From Maribacter spongiicola (GTDB lineage Bacteria; Bacteroidota; Bacteroidia; Flavobacteriales; Flavobacteriaceae): a stretch of DNA of 64,000 nucleotides. Below are positions 35,208 through 43,002 of the stretch, piece after piece; the first letter of the stretch is position 1, and each line of letters starts with the position of its first letter. The notes under the pieces are model-generated. The model searched no databases and was not told the origin of the DNA. It saw only the letters and a list, made by a program, of their open reading frames with translations. Location: contig NZ_SOAY01000011.1 in the NCBI RefSeq assembly GCF_004364165.1, positions 310,001-374,000 of the forward strand, read 5' to 3'. Position numbers and translations under genes: made by a program.

Positions 35208-35292
35208 GGAGAAATGGCAGAGTGGTCGAATGCGGCAGTCTTGAAAACTGTTGAGGGTCACACCTCCGGGGGTTCGAATCCCTCTTTCTCCG
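35208..35292 (+). tRNA. tRNA-Ser (anticodon UGA)
   Basis: A class II tRNA of 85 nt with acceptor arms GGAGAAA (35208-35214) and TTTCTCC (35285-35291) and discriminator G. The anticodon loop CTTGAAA (35240-35246) has anticodon TGA at 35242-35244. There is a long variable arm, and the T loop contains GGTTCGAATCC. The terminal CCA is not encoded. Confidence 0.97.
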
Positions 35293-35306
35293 CTTAGAGC
35301 AAAGCT

Positions 35307-35334
35307 CAATATCGTTAAGATATTGGGTTTTTTT
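35307..35334 (+). terminator. Terminator of tRNA-Ser
   Basis: Stem CAATATC (35307-35313) / GATATTG (35319-35325), then GG and seven T. It begins 15 bases after the tRNA. Confidence 0.85.
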
Positions 35335-35763
35335 CTTTTACGACATGTTGAAAACATAGTTTTCATAAATGGAGTGAAAGAAAAAAGACCTAAAATTGTT
35401 TTTACAATTTGAGCTTTATTGTCATGTTCGGAGATTGAGGGATGCACAGGGTGAATCCCTTGTCAATAATAATTTAAATATCCAGGTTAGAGAATTATCT
35501 CTGATGATATCCTACGTAAGCGTAGATAAATTCAACTGATGTTAACCTATTCTTTCAATTTTTCAATTTCGTTATTATAACTTTTTTATAGTCACATCAT
35601 CCTTTATATATTCAAAAAATAGTCTCTAGTTATTTTATAGTTTTAAGAAAAATTTGTTGGTCTTTCAAAAATAGAAATGAAGTTTAATCTTTATTTAAAA
35701 CTGGGTAGAATTGTATATTTACAACAGCTATTTCTTCTTAAATAAATAAAAATTAAAGTACTC
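35335..35763 (+). promoter_or_regulatory. Gene-free region upstream of the photolyase, with TTGTA-N4-TACAA dyad
   Basis: About 430 bases without a supported gene. Near the photolyase start is the perfect dyad TTGTATATTTACAA (35711-35724), some 40 bases before the start codon, a position suited to an operator. A GTTTAA half-site (35682-35687) lies slightly upstream. A small palindrome CTACGTAAGCGTAG (near 35511-35524) is also present. Confidence 0.4.
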
Positions 35764-37236
35764 TTGCACAAAGCAAAACTGAATATTGTATGGTTGAAAC
35801 GTGATCTACGTTCGCAAGATCATGAACCTTTGTTCAATGCTGAAAAAGCAGGTATTCCATATATAATTATCTACTTATATGAACCAACTCTAATACAATA
35901 CCCAGATACCAGTTTAAGGCATTTACAATTTATTTATCAATCTATCTTAGATTTAAATATAACCTTAAAACCGTATCAAAGAAGTGTAACGCTTTTTTAT
36001 GGTGAAGTCGAGTATATTCTTGAATACCTTAACGATCATTTTCAAGTTAATTCACTTTTTAGCTATTGTGAAAGTGGTATAAAATTGTCCTGGAAGCGAG
36101 ATAAAAAAGTAAAGAAATTTTGTAAGACGCATGGTATTGATTGGCAAGAATTTCAGCGTGACGGTATTATAAGAGGTATTAAGAATAGAGAGGATTGGAG
36201 TAAGCAATGGCACTCGAAAATGCATCAGCCTATCATTAGAAATAAGTATTCGGTATCTGATTTAGAGCTATTAGAACATCCCTTTTTATTGCCACAAGAG
36301 TTTCAGAATAATTTAGAAAAAACCAACAGTAATTTTCAACCTGGCGGCGAACAGAATGCCTTACGATATTTAAAATCTTTTGCCGCCAAAAGGGGTAGTA
36401 ATTATCAAAAACATATTTCAAAACCAACAGAAAGCAGAAAAGGGTGTAGTAGATTATCGCCATATTTAGCTTGGGGAAATATAAGTGTAAAACAGGTATT
36501 TCAATTTGTAGGTACCCACCCGAACGGAACAAAGAATAATCGAGCATTTTCAGCCATGTTAACTAGATTGTTTTGGCATTGCCACTTTATTCAAAAATTT
36601 GAGGTGGAATGTAGGTATGAAACAGCGTGTATCAATAGAGGGTATGAATTATTAGTACATGAAAAAAATGATGTATTTATTAAAGCCTGGAAGCTAGGTT
36701 TAACGGGTTATCCATTAGTTGATGCTTGTATGAGAGCTGTAGCGCAAACAGGATGGATAAATTTTAGAATGAGGGCAATGGTAGTTTCATTTTTAACACT
36801 CAATCTAGATCAAGATTGGAGAGATGGCACCTATCATTTGGCTAGGCAATTTTTAGACTATGAGCCTGGTATACATTATCCTCAATTTCAAATGCAGGCT
36901 GGTACAACTGGTATTAATACTGTGCGCTTATATAACCCAGTAAAGAACTCTCAAGAACATGATCCTAACGGTGTATTTATAAAAAAGTGGGTTCCAGAAC
37001 TTGTGAACGTTCCAATTGTTCACATTCATGAACCTTGGAAAATGACAGTTTTAGAACAGTCTTTCTGTGAAGTTAGTATTGGTGAAGATTATCCATTACC
37101 AATTGTAGATTTACAAGAAAGTGCACGGGTTGCAAGAGAAAAAATTTGGGAGCATAAAAATCATCCTGCTGTTCAAAAAGAAAAATACCGTCTGCTGAAA
37201 ACTCATGTAAATAATTCAAAGACCGATTTAAGGTGA
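35764..37236 (+). CDS. Cryptochrome/photolyase family flavoprotein
   Basis: A 490-residue protein of the photolyase/cryptochrome superfamily. The N-terminal antenna-type domain starts [18 protein letters not shown]. The C-terminal FAD-binding domain includes [53 protein letters not shown] and INTVRLYNP, with the Trp and Asn residues that contact FAD in the family. It repairs UV photoproducts or senses blue light. There is no ATG between the upstream in-frame stop (35743) and the conserved LNIVW; TTG at 35764 is the only good start. It faces the glutathione peroxidase/pterin gene cluster. Confidence 0.88.
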   Translation: MHKAKLNIVWLKRDLRSQDHEPLFNAEKAGIPYIIIYLYEPTLIQYPDTSLRHLQFIYQSILDLNITLKPYQRSVTLFYGEVEYILEYLNDHFQVNSLFSYCESGIKLSWKRDKKVKKFCKTHGIDWQEFQRDGIIRGIKNREDWSKQWHSKMHQPIIRNKYSVSDLELLEHPFLLPQEFQNNLEKTNSNFQPGGEQNALRYLKSFAAKRGSNYQKHISKPTESRKGCSRLSPYLAWGNISVKQVFQFVGTHPNGTKNNRAFSAMLTRLFWHCHFIQKFEVECRYETACINRGYELLVHEKNDVFIKAWKLGLTGYPLVDACMRAVAQTGWINFRMRAMVVSFLTLNLDQDWRDGTYHLARQFLDYEPGIHYPQFQMQAGTTGINTVRLYNPVKNSQEHDPNGVFIKKWVPELVNVPIVHIHEPWKMTVLEQSFCEVSIGEDYPLPIVDLQESARVAREKIWEHKNHPAVQKEKYRLLKTHVNNSKTDLR

Positions 37237-37312
37237 AATGCTTAGTATTGAAAGACTTTTGCCGTACCTAAGTTTTAAAATTTTGATTATTATTTTTTAC
37301 ACTTTTTACCTT

Positions 37313-37720
37313 CTAAATAAATAGGCATTCTATAAAAAGTATAACTGTCCAAAGTGTAGTTCTTAACCAATTTTTTCGAACTAATGATAAGAGTACCTTA
37401 TGGTCAAATTCATTATTGATAATACGGTTGTGTAGTGGTACAAATTGTAACATTGTAATCACCCAAACAAAGATTATTAAAATTAGTTTTAGCAACTGAT
37501 AGGGTTCTATTTCTGTAATACAATGGTATATCGATAGTGCTAATTGACTAACCATCAACGGACCAACGATATAGGCAATTAACCGAGTATATTTTTTATG
37601 CCATAAGACTAGGTTCTTGTGATTGTAAAACGTAAAACTCGGATAAATGATTAATTGCACTATCCAAATGAGTACTACTAATCCAAAATCAATAAGTATC
37701 CCTAGTATATTAATTGACAT
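37313..37720 (-). CDS. Four-helix membrane protein, unknown
   Basis: A 135-residue protein with about four membrane helices (LIDFGLVVLIWIVQLIIYP, IAYIVGPLMVSQLALSIY, LILIIFVWVITMLQFVP and a C-terminal one). The Q-F-V-P-L-H-N segment after helix 3 recalls small membrane proteins often found beside photolyases or gpx genes in marine flavobacteria, but no function is known to me. Its start overlaps the gpx stop by one base (TAATG), so it is translated with gpx. Confidence 0.8.
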   Translation of the reverse strand: MSINILGILIDFGLVVLIWIVQLIIYPSFTFYNHKNLVLWHKKYTRLIAYIVGPLMVSQLALSIYHCITEIEPYQLLKLILIIFVWVITMLQFVPLHNRIINNEFDHKVLLSLVRKNWLRTTLWTVILFIECLFI

Positions 37721-38241
37721 TATAAATGCTTGATGATTTTTGAACTAAAAGGTTTTGTTATGGAATAAAAATAATCAATTAAGTTTCCTTCTTTGTTTAT
37801 CAAGTATTTTTGAAAATTCCACCTTACAGTAGAACTGGTTTTGCCATTCATTTCTTTATTGGTCAACCATTGATATAAAGGATGCTGTTTGCTACCTTTT
37901 ACATCTATTTTTTCTGTCAGTAAAAAATTCACGCCATAATTACGTTCACAAAAAGCTTTAATTTGAGAACTATCACCAGACTCCTGTCCTCCAAATTGAT
38001 TACAGGGAACGCCTATAACCGTTAAGTTTTTATAAGTGTCACTTAGTTTTTGTAAATCTTTATATTGAATGGTGAAGCCACATTCTGAAGCCACATTTAC
38101 AAATAGAATATAGTTACCAATAAATTTAGAAAGGTCAATGGACTCGCCTTCAAGTGAATTTATTTTTATCTCATAAATAGAAGTTTTTGTGCTTATAGAT
38201 TTTTTGATGGGAGTCGTTTTTGCTTTTTCTATTTTTTTCAT
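37720..38241 (-). CDS. Glutathione peroxidase family protein (Cys type)
   Basis: A 173-residue thiol peroxidase of the GPx family. The peroxidatic cysteine is in NVASECGFTIQYKDL near residue 53; Gln in CNQFGGQESG and Trp/Asn in VRWNFQKYL complete the catalytic set. Most bacterial Cys-GPx use thioredoxin, not glutathione. The first 20 residues (KKIEKAKTTPIKKSI) are a charged extension, not a signal peptide. It is followed, with a one-base overlap, by a small membrane protein. Upstream is a dyad TTAAACA-N10-TGTTTAA (38376-38399). Confidence 0.9.
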   Translation of the reverse strand: MKKIEKAKTTPIKKSISTKTSIYEIKINSLEGESIDLSKFIGNYILFVNVASECGFTIQYKDLQKLSDTYKNLTVIGVPCNQFGGQESGDSSQIKAFCERNYGVNFLLTEKIDVKGSKQHPLYQWLTNKEMNGKTSSTVRWNFQKYLINKEGNLIDYFYSITKPFSSKIIKHL

Positions 38242-38375
38242 TGACTTAATTTTAAAAGAAATTATCGGATACTAAGTGCCGGATTTGCTGTGCTGAACAT
38301 AGCTAGTATTCATGAATTTAAAAATAGCAGTGTTCACTATTTTTAAATTTCCAAATTAATATTGATAATCTTCAC

Positions 38376-38399
38376 TTAAACATTAATTAGTTTGTTTAA
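38376..38399 (-). promoter_or_regulatory. Dyad TTAAACA-N10-TGTTTAA upstream of gpx
   Basis: Exact inverted half-sites at 38376-38382 and 38393-38399, about 135 bases before the gpx start. The same half-site, in an outward arrangement, occurs in the promoter region of the ptpS-folE genes (39724-39763). Confidence 0.45.
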
Positions 38400-38463
38400 T
38401 GACAAAAATCACCAACAAATGACTTACTAAACCTTCTATACTCTTTGACTCTTTTTTTTAAAG

Positions 38464-38509
38464 TTTATAACTAAATACCATTCTTATAAGAATGGTATTT
38501 AGTTATAAA
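38464..38509. repeat. 46-bp perfect palindrome
   Basis: Every base pairs about the centre between 38486 and 38487: the left half runs TTTATAACTAAATACC to ATTCTTA and the right half is its exact complement. No spacer is present. It lies in the 364-base gap between folE and gpx, which otherwise holds no gene. On the minus strand it is followed by an A run, not a T run, so it is not a classical terminator. Confidence 0.9.
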
Positions 38510-38605
38510 ACTATAATAGTTCAACTGTTCAGTTAATGCTAATTATTTAAGTAAACGATTTTTCTCTACACTTGCCACTATTGTTTTAAGTTCGAGTAAG
38601 CTTTT

Positions 38606-39304
38606 TTAATTTAAATAATTTTGTAATTCTGCAATCTTACTTGTTGTATTAAATACACCACCGTAAAAAGAAGTTACTGTCGCAGAGGTATCATCTTTAA
38701 TTCCACGAGACGAAACACACAAATGCTTCGCATCTATTATAACGGCTACATCTTCAGTTTCTAAAATTTGTCTAAGCTCAGCAGCGATTTGATTTGTTAA
38801 TCTTTCTTGTACTTGAGGTCTTTTAGCAAAATACTGAACAATTCTATTAAGCTTTGAAAGTCCGATTACCTTACCAGAAGAAATATATGCGATATGAGCT
38901 TTACCTATAATTGGTACAAAGTGGTGCTCACAATTCGAATAAAATGTAATATTTTTTTCTACTAGCATTTGATTGTACTGATATTTATTATCAAATAATG
39001 CTACTTTAGGTTTATTAGCAGGATTTAAACCAGAAAAGATTTCATCTATATACATTTTTGCAACACGATTAGGTGTTCCTTTCAATGAATCATCTTCAAG
39101 ATCTAGTCCCATAACATCCATTATCTGTGAGAATAAATCTGCTATTTTATCTTTTTTTACTTCGTCAGATATCTTAAATGCATCTGGTTTCATAGGTGTT
39201 TCAAGACCTGTGTAAATATGATCATCACCGATTTCTTCTTCCGAAAATCCATTTAATTTGTTTTCTTTAATAAGGGTATTCAACATAATTTCTTGGTGTT
39301 TCAT
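38606..39304 (-). CDS. folE: GTP cyclohydrolase I
   Basis: A 232-residue type IA enzyme that turns GTP into 7,8-dihydroneopterin triphosphate. Zinc ligands are in SNCEHHFVPI and in AKHLCVSSRGI. IGLSKLNRIVQYFAKRPQVQERL and the C-terminal TSFYGGVF are also conserved. The start at 39304 overlaps the end of the PTPS gene by 38 bases; an alternative ATG at 39286 (MLNTLIKENK) still overlaps. With PTPS directly upstream this is a pterin operon. The neighbouring photolyase suggests a pterin cofactor or antioxidant role rather than only folate. Confidence 0.95.
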   Translation of the reverse strand: MKHQEIMLNTLIKENKLNGFSEEEIGDDHIYTGLETPMKPDAFKISDEVKKDKIADLFSQIMDVMGLDLEDDSLKGTPNRVAKMYIDEIFSGLNPANKPKVALFDNKYQYNQMLVEKNITFYSNCEHHFVPIIGKAHIAYISSGKVIGLSKLNRIVQYFAKRPQVQERLTNQIAAELRQILETEDVAVIIDAKHLCVSSRGIKDDTSATVTSFYGGVFNTTSKIAELQNYLN

Positions 39305-39677
39305 ATAGTTTAATCTTTAATTCTAAATTTGGTTCAATCTCAATTTTTAAAATATCGTAGATGACTATTGCTATATTTTCAACAGTCGGGTTAAGGGTTT
39401 TAAATTCTTCAGTGTCTAGATTTAGATTTTTATGGTCAAATCGTTTTAATATTTTTTCTTCAATCAAATCAGATAAAATTTTGGTGTCTATTACGTAACC
39501 AGTATCCGCATTGCAATAACCAATTACTTTTACTTCTAGTTCGTAGTTGTGCCCGTGAAAATTTGGATTATTACATTTTCCAAAGATTTCTTTGTTTTTC
39601 TCATCGCTCCAATTTGCATTGTGCAATCTGTGTGCGGCATTAAAATGTTCACATCTTACTATGGCTAGTTTATTCAT
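39267..39677 (-). CDS. 6-pyruvoyltetrahydropterin synthase (PTPS-II type motif)
   Basis: A 136-residue member of the PTPS/QueD family. Zinc histidines are in HFNAAHRLHN and in HGHNYELEV. The catalytic segment reads GKCNNPNFHGHNY, that is C-x5-HGH, the pattern described for PTPS-II (true pyruvoyl-tetrahydropterin synthase), whereas QueD has C-x3-HGH. Together with the overlapping folE this points to tetrahydropterin (biopterin-type) synthesis. A sepiapterin reductase is not seen in the window. The start ATG at 39677 is preceded by an AT-rich promoter region with a 12-bp inverted repeat. Confidence 0.9.
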   Translation of the reverse strand: MNKLAIVRCEHFNAAHRLHNANWSDEKNKEIFGKCNNPNFHGHNYELEVKVIGYCNADTGYVIDTKILSDLIEEKILKRFDHKNLNLDTEEFKTLNPTVENIAIVIYDILKIEIEPNLELKIKLYETPRNYVEYPY

Positions 39678-39723
39678 GATTTAAAGAAAGTTTTTTTTAA
39701 AATTTCATTATTCAAAGGTATTT

Positions 39724-39763
39724 AATTTTGTTTAAGTAATAGTGTTAAATATTAAACAAAATT
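39724..39763 (-). promoter_or_regulatory. 12-bp inverted repeat in the ptpS-folE promoter region
   Basis: AATTTTGTTTAA (39724-39735) and TTAAACAAAATT (39752-39763), exact complements 16 bases apart, begin 47 bases before the ptpS start. This suits a dimeric regulator operator. The inner TGTTTAA/TTAAACA half-sites also occur upstream of gpx. Confidence 0.5.
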
Positions 39764-40331
39764 TTTAATTATGGAAAATGAAAGGTAATGGAATGCTCGA
39801 AGCCAATGATTTTATTAACCTCTTTGATGATTGAATTCTTGGTTTTTACTAATGAATTGAAAACAAAAAACAGTAAAAAAAGCTTTGAATTTTTGATTTA
39901 ACTATCTGAATTGTAGACTTTAATATGAGCGGTCTGAATCCCCTCTTGGTAGTATTTAAAGGAGTTAAGATTTAGCTTGTGGGTAGTCTATAGATACTAG
40001 TTTAAGAACGTTATTTTAAAATGAAGAGAAGCTTATATTTAAAATTTCGGGTAAAATTGTGCAAGGTGCAGACTATACTCTTTTACAATTTAATGACGAC
40101 AAGTTATTTACATAAATTATTGTAACTGATAATGACATTAGATTTGTTCAGAAGTACGAATGTAAGGTGTTTTAGATATTTGAGCGCTTACATAGCGACT
40201 ATGAATATCAAAACATCGGAATATGACTCGCCATGTAAAACGTATTATTACTATGGCATAGCGTACATATTATTGTAGAAAGCTAGGCTTGGTAATGGTG
40301 CTGTTTTTGAAGTATTTGTTTCCCTCGTATA
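39764..40331. other. Long gene-free stretch with a decayed reading frame
   Basis: About 570 bases without an intact gene. The only coding-like signal is the interrupted frame at 40020-40175, listed separately. No terminator hairpin for the adenosine deaminase gene was found here. Confidence 0.6.
40020..40175 (+). pseudogene. Possible gene remnant with in-frame stop
   Basis: Between stops at 40017 and 40173 the frame reads protein-like text (IFKISGKIVQGADYTLLQF) and, after a TAA at 40113, IIVTDNDIRFVQKYECKVF. No start codon or ribosome site fits. It looks like a decayed small gene, though chance cannot be ruled out in 150 bases. Confidence 0.3.
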
Positions 40332-41351
40332 TTAAAGCGATTTAAAGTAATCTTTTACTTCTTTTATATGTTTTTCTTTAGATGCGGCACTCAACCAACT
40401 TGCTTCAAAACCATTGATTGCTAGTTGCTCAATTTGCACTAAACTTAAATTTAGCGCTTTCGCAGTTTGGTAGTAGTTCTCGTTCATATACCCACCAAAA
40501 TAGGCAGGATCGTCTGAGTGTATAGTAGCCACAATTCCTTTATCAAGCATTTTAGCAACGGGATGCTCTTCCATCTTCTGAATTACTTTTAAGGCAACAT
40601 TACTGGTAGGGCAGAGGGTTAGGGCGATTTTATCATCAACCAATCTTTTTATCAAAGCTTCGTCGGTTAAACAGCGGTTACCGTGATCAATACGTTCTAC
40701 GTTTAAAATATCTAGAGCTTCCCAGATGTAATCTGCCGGACCTTCTTCACCTGCATGGGCAACTAGTTTATAACCTTGTGCTGCAGATGCTTTAAATACT
40801 TTTGCAAACTTACTTGGCGGATTTCCTATTTCTGAGGAATCTAAACCAACGCCATCGATGATGTCTTTAAACGGTAGCGATTCTTCTAAGGTTTTAAAAG
40901 CATCTTCTTCACTTAGATGGCGTAAATAGCTCATGATAAGTTTGTAAGATATATTTAATTCTTTTTTTCCTTTTTCTAGAGCGCGATGAATTCCACTTAT
41001 CACAACATCAAAAGCAACACCTCTTTCGGTATGTGTTTGCGGATCAAAAAACCCTTCTACATGCTTTACATTTTCGCTGTGCACCTTGGTTAGATATGCC
41101 CAAGTCAAATCAAAGAAATCTTGCTCATGCAACAGTACTTGTGCACCTGCATAATAGATGTCTAAAAACTCTTGAAGGTTGTTGAATTTGTATGCTTCTT
41201 TAACCGATTCGATAGAATCGTAGGGTAATGTAATGTTGTTTCTATTAGCAATCTCGAACATTAATTCTGGTTCAAAGCTGCCTTCTAAATGTAAGTGAAG
41301 TTCCGTTTTTGGAATGCCTTGAATTATTCTTTGTAGTTCTGTTGATTGCAT
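40332..41351 (-). CDS. add: Adenosine deaminase
   Basis: A 339-residue cytoplasmic zinc enzyme that deaminates adenosine (and deoxyadenosine) to inosine in purine salvage. The zinc ligands are in KTELHLHLEGSFEP near residue 16, VAHAGEEGPADYI near residue 195-205 holds the His and Glu of the active site, and TIHSDDPAYFGG near residue 280 holds the Asp pair. The length is standard. It is transcribed alone; no terminator was seen. Confidence 0.95.
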   Translation of the reverse strand: MQSTELQRIIQGIPKTELHLHLEGSFEPELMFEIANRNNITLPYDSIESVKEAYKFNNLQEFLDIYYAGAQVLLHEQDFFDLTWAYLTKVHSENVKHVEGFFDPQTHTERGVAFDVVISGIHRALEKGKKELNISYKLIMSYLRHLSEEDAFKTLEESLPFKDIIDGVGLDSSEIGNPPSKFAKVFKASAAQGYKLVAHAGEEGPADYIWEALDILNVERIDHGNRCLTDEALIKRLVDDKIALTLCPTSNVALKVIQKMEEHPVAKMLDKGIVATIHSDDPAYFGGYMNENYYQTAKALNLSLVQIEQLAINGFEASWLSAASKEKHIKEVKDYFKSL

Positions 41352-41448
41352 ATTATTGATTCTTTAAAAAAAGGCAAGCCTTTGACTTAATTAAATATTA
41401 TTATTTCTAGAATATAATTAAAATAAGAGTAGTAAAAAGTATTTAACC

Positions 41449-41832
41449 TTACAATACGTACTTATTAAATATGTCTTCGAGCTCTTTTTCCGGATTCGTA
41501 CTGAGTCCGGATCGGGTAGTGGAGCTTTGTATGACTGTACTTCTGCATGCTGTTAACCACCCAAATCTATCAGGTAAATCTAACTTTCCTATTGGTCCGC
41601 CAGCTTTCTTTCCTTCACAAATCAGTTTCCAGGCTTTTAAATATTCGTTTAATATTTCATATTCTATTTCCGGAGAAAAGGCTTTTAATTTATCCTCATT
41701 AATATGATATTTAATATCTAAAAATTTTGTCCGTTTACAGAACAAAATCACTCCGACATTAAAGAACTCTTCTCGTTCTACTTTGGGTACAATCCTAACT
41801 ATCGCAAATTTGAAGGTATGTCTATCTTGCAT
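41449..41832 (-). CDS. DUF3037 protein, partner of HipA-like kinase
   Basis: A 127-residue protein of the DUF3037 family. The N-terminus FKFAIVRIVPKVEREEFFNVGVILFC, followed by a Phe/Asp-rich helical part and the Ser/Thr stretch RSTVIQSSTTRSGLSTNP, is characteristic. The family occurs almost always beside a HipA-like kinase gene, as here, where the two overlap by 11 bases. Its function is unknown. It could be an antitoxin, a substrate or an adaptor of the kinase. It has no DNA-binding HTH that I can see, unlike the classical HipB antitoxin. Confidence 0.82.
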   Translation of the reverse strand: MQDRHTFKFAIVRIVPKVEREEFFNVGVILFCKRTKFLDIKYHINEDKLKAFSPEIEYEILNEYLKAWKLICEGKKAGGPIGKLDLPDRFGWLTACRSTVIQSSTTRSGLSTNPEKELEDIFNKYVL

Positions 41833-42601
41833 CTTCCGCTTCTTTTACTAAAACATCGATCATAGAGAGCTTAGTGGTTATAAATTTAATATAGGCAGCT
41901 CTTTTTTCATCCGCATTTAAAACATCCGACTCACTCGTCAACCAATCTTCAGGAATGTTATTTATAATTCCTGTTATTTTATCTAGTGTGATGAATTTTT
42001 GAATTTCTGCAGCAGCTTCAGGTAGGGCAGTTGCTTGTTGTAAAAGCACATGATCTTTTATAAACGGAAATGTTCTGGTAAGGTGACTCTCCCAAGTCTC
42101 CCAATTATGATGAAAATAGAAACTTGCCCCGTTATCAATCACCCATAATTCATTATGCCAGTATAATAGATTTGCATTTTTAGCGGTACGGTCTATATTA
42201 CTTATTAAACTATCTAACACCACAACCTTTGAAGCTGTCATAACGTCTGCCTTAGAAATTAAAGGGTCGAAAGTAATAGCACCAGATAAAAAGTGTAAAC
42301 CAAGATTAAGCCCTACGCTAAACTTTAATAAATCTTGAATTTCTTCGTCTGGTTCGGTCTGCCTAAATGAATCTTCTAAATTCATAAATACCAACTCAGG
42401 TACTTTTAACCCGATCGCACGCGCCAATTCGCCACCAATAAACTCAGAAATAAGCGATTTTTTACCTTGCCCAGAGCCTCTAAACTTTAATACATAGAGA
42501 AAATCGTCGTCGGCTTTTACAATGGCAGGCATAGAGCCACCTTCGCGTAAGGGCTGTAAATATTGAACAACATCTACTGTTCTAATATCAAGTGTATTCA
42601 T
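41822..42601 (-). CDS. HipA-like kinase (HipA_2 type)
   Basis: A 259-residue protein kinase-like protein. The N-lobe has a Gly-rich SMPAIVKADDDFLYVLKFRG with the ATP lysine candidate; the catalytic core reads DSLISNIDRTAKNANLLY (N-x-DR-x4-N, like HipA SNxDRHxxN) and the metal-binding IDNGASFYF (DFG-like). So the active site looks complete. It is shorter than classical HipA (about 440) because the N-terminal HipA domain is missing. It is encoded with DUF3037 downstream (11-base overlap), and two membrane/lipoprotein genes lie upstream in the same direction. It may phosphorylate a tRNA synthetase or other target; this is inference. Confidence 0.85.
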   Translation of the reverse strand: MNTLDIRTVDVVQYLQPLREGGSMPAIVKADDDFLYVLKFRGSGQGKKSLISEFIGGELARAIGLKVPELVFMNLEDSFRQTEPDEEIQDLLKFSVGLNLGLHFLSGAITFDPLISKADVMTASKVVVLDSLISNIDRTAKNANLLYWHNELWVIDNGASFYFHHNWETWESHLTRTFPFIKDHVLLQQATALPEAAAEIQKFITLDKITGIINNIPEDWLTSESDVLNADEKRAAYIKFITTKLSMIDVLVKEAEDAR

Positions 42602-42645
42602 AATGCTAAGATAGTATTTGTGTTACGACCATTAGGCATATTGCA

Positions 42646-42981
42646 TTAAATGACGTCGGCAATATTTTCTAAAAAGTAATGTGTAGAACCAACAATAATA
42701 GCAATGATGATTATAATAATAAATCTAAACAGTGTTGCTTTGTTATTGCCTTGAAGCTTGTTTTTCAAGTAAAAAACATCAAACAAAATAAAAATAAAGG
42801 CAATGATACAGCCAACTATCGCTCCTACATATAATAGTACAAAGTCATGAATTCCGTTTAAGAACTGAATTCCGCTATTGTCAGATTCTGGCCCTGGACC
42901 TAAAACAATGCGCATATGTAAAAACCCTAAAAGAATGGCAACAATAGTCCAACCAAGATAATTTAGTATTCGTTTAATCAT
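42646..42981 (-). CDS. Three-helix membrane protein, unknown
   Basis: A 111-residue protein with three predicted membrane helices (LGWTIVAILLGFLHMRIV, FVLLYVGAIVGCIIAFIFILF, FIIIIIIAIIVGSTHYFL). No family is recognised. It starts 21 bases after the lipoprotein gene stop and ends 44 bases before the HipA-like gene, so it may be part of the same transcript. Confidence 0.7.
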   Translation of the reverse strand: MIKRILNYLGWTIVAILLGFLHMRIVLGPGPESDNSGIQFLNGIHDFVLLYVGAIVGCIIAFIFILFDVFYLKNKLQGNNKATLFRFIIIIIIAIIVGSTHYFLENIADVI

Positions 42982-43002
42982 ACTTACAGTAATTCGTTTT
43001 TA

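Noticed and set aside
35205..35447. 80-aa minus-strand ORF containing GERGIRTPGG
   Set aside because: It is the well-known spurious translation across a tRNA-Ser gene; the DNA is explained by the tRNA at 35208-35292 and its terminator.
35491..35530. Imperfect hairpin around CTACGTAAGCGTAG in the photolyase upstream region
   Set aside because: The inner stem is only 5 bp and there is no T run; alternative pairings compete, so no element can be supported.
38464..38509. The 46-bp palindrome as a folE terminator
   Set aside because: On the minus strand it is followed by an A run and not by T residues, and it is AT-rich, so a normal intrinsic terminator is unlikely; it is reported as a palindrome only.
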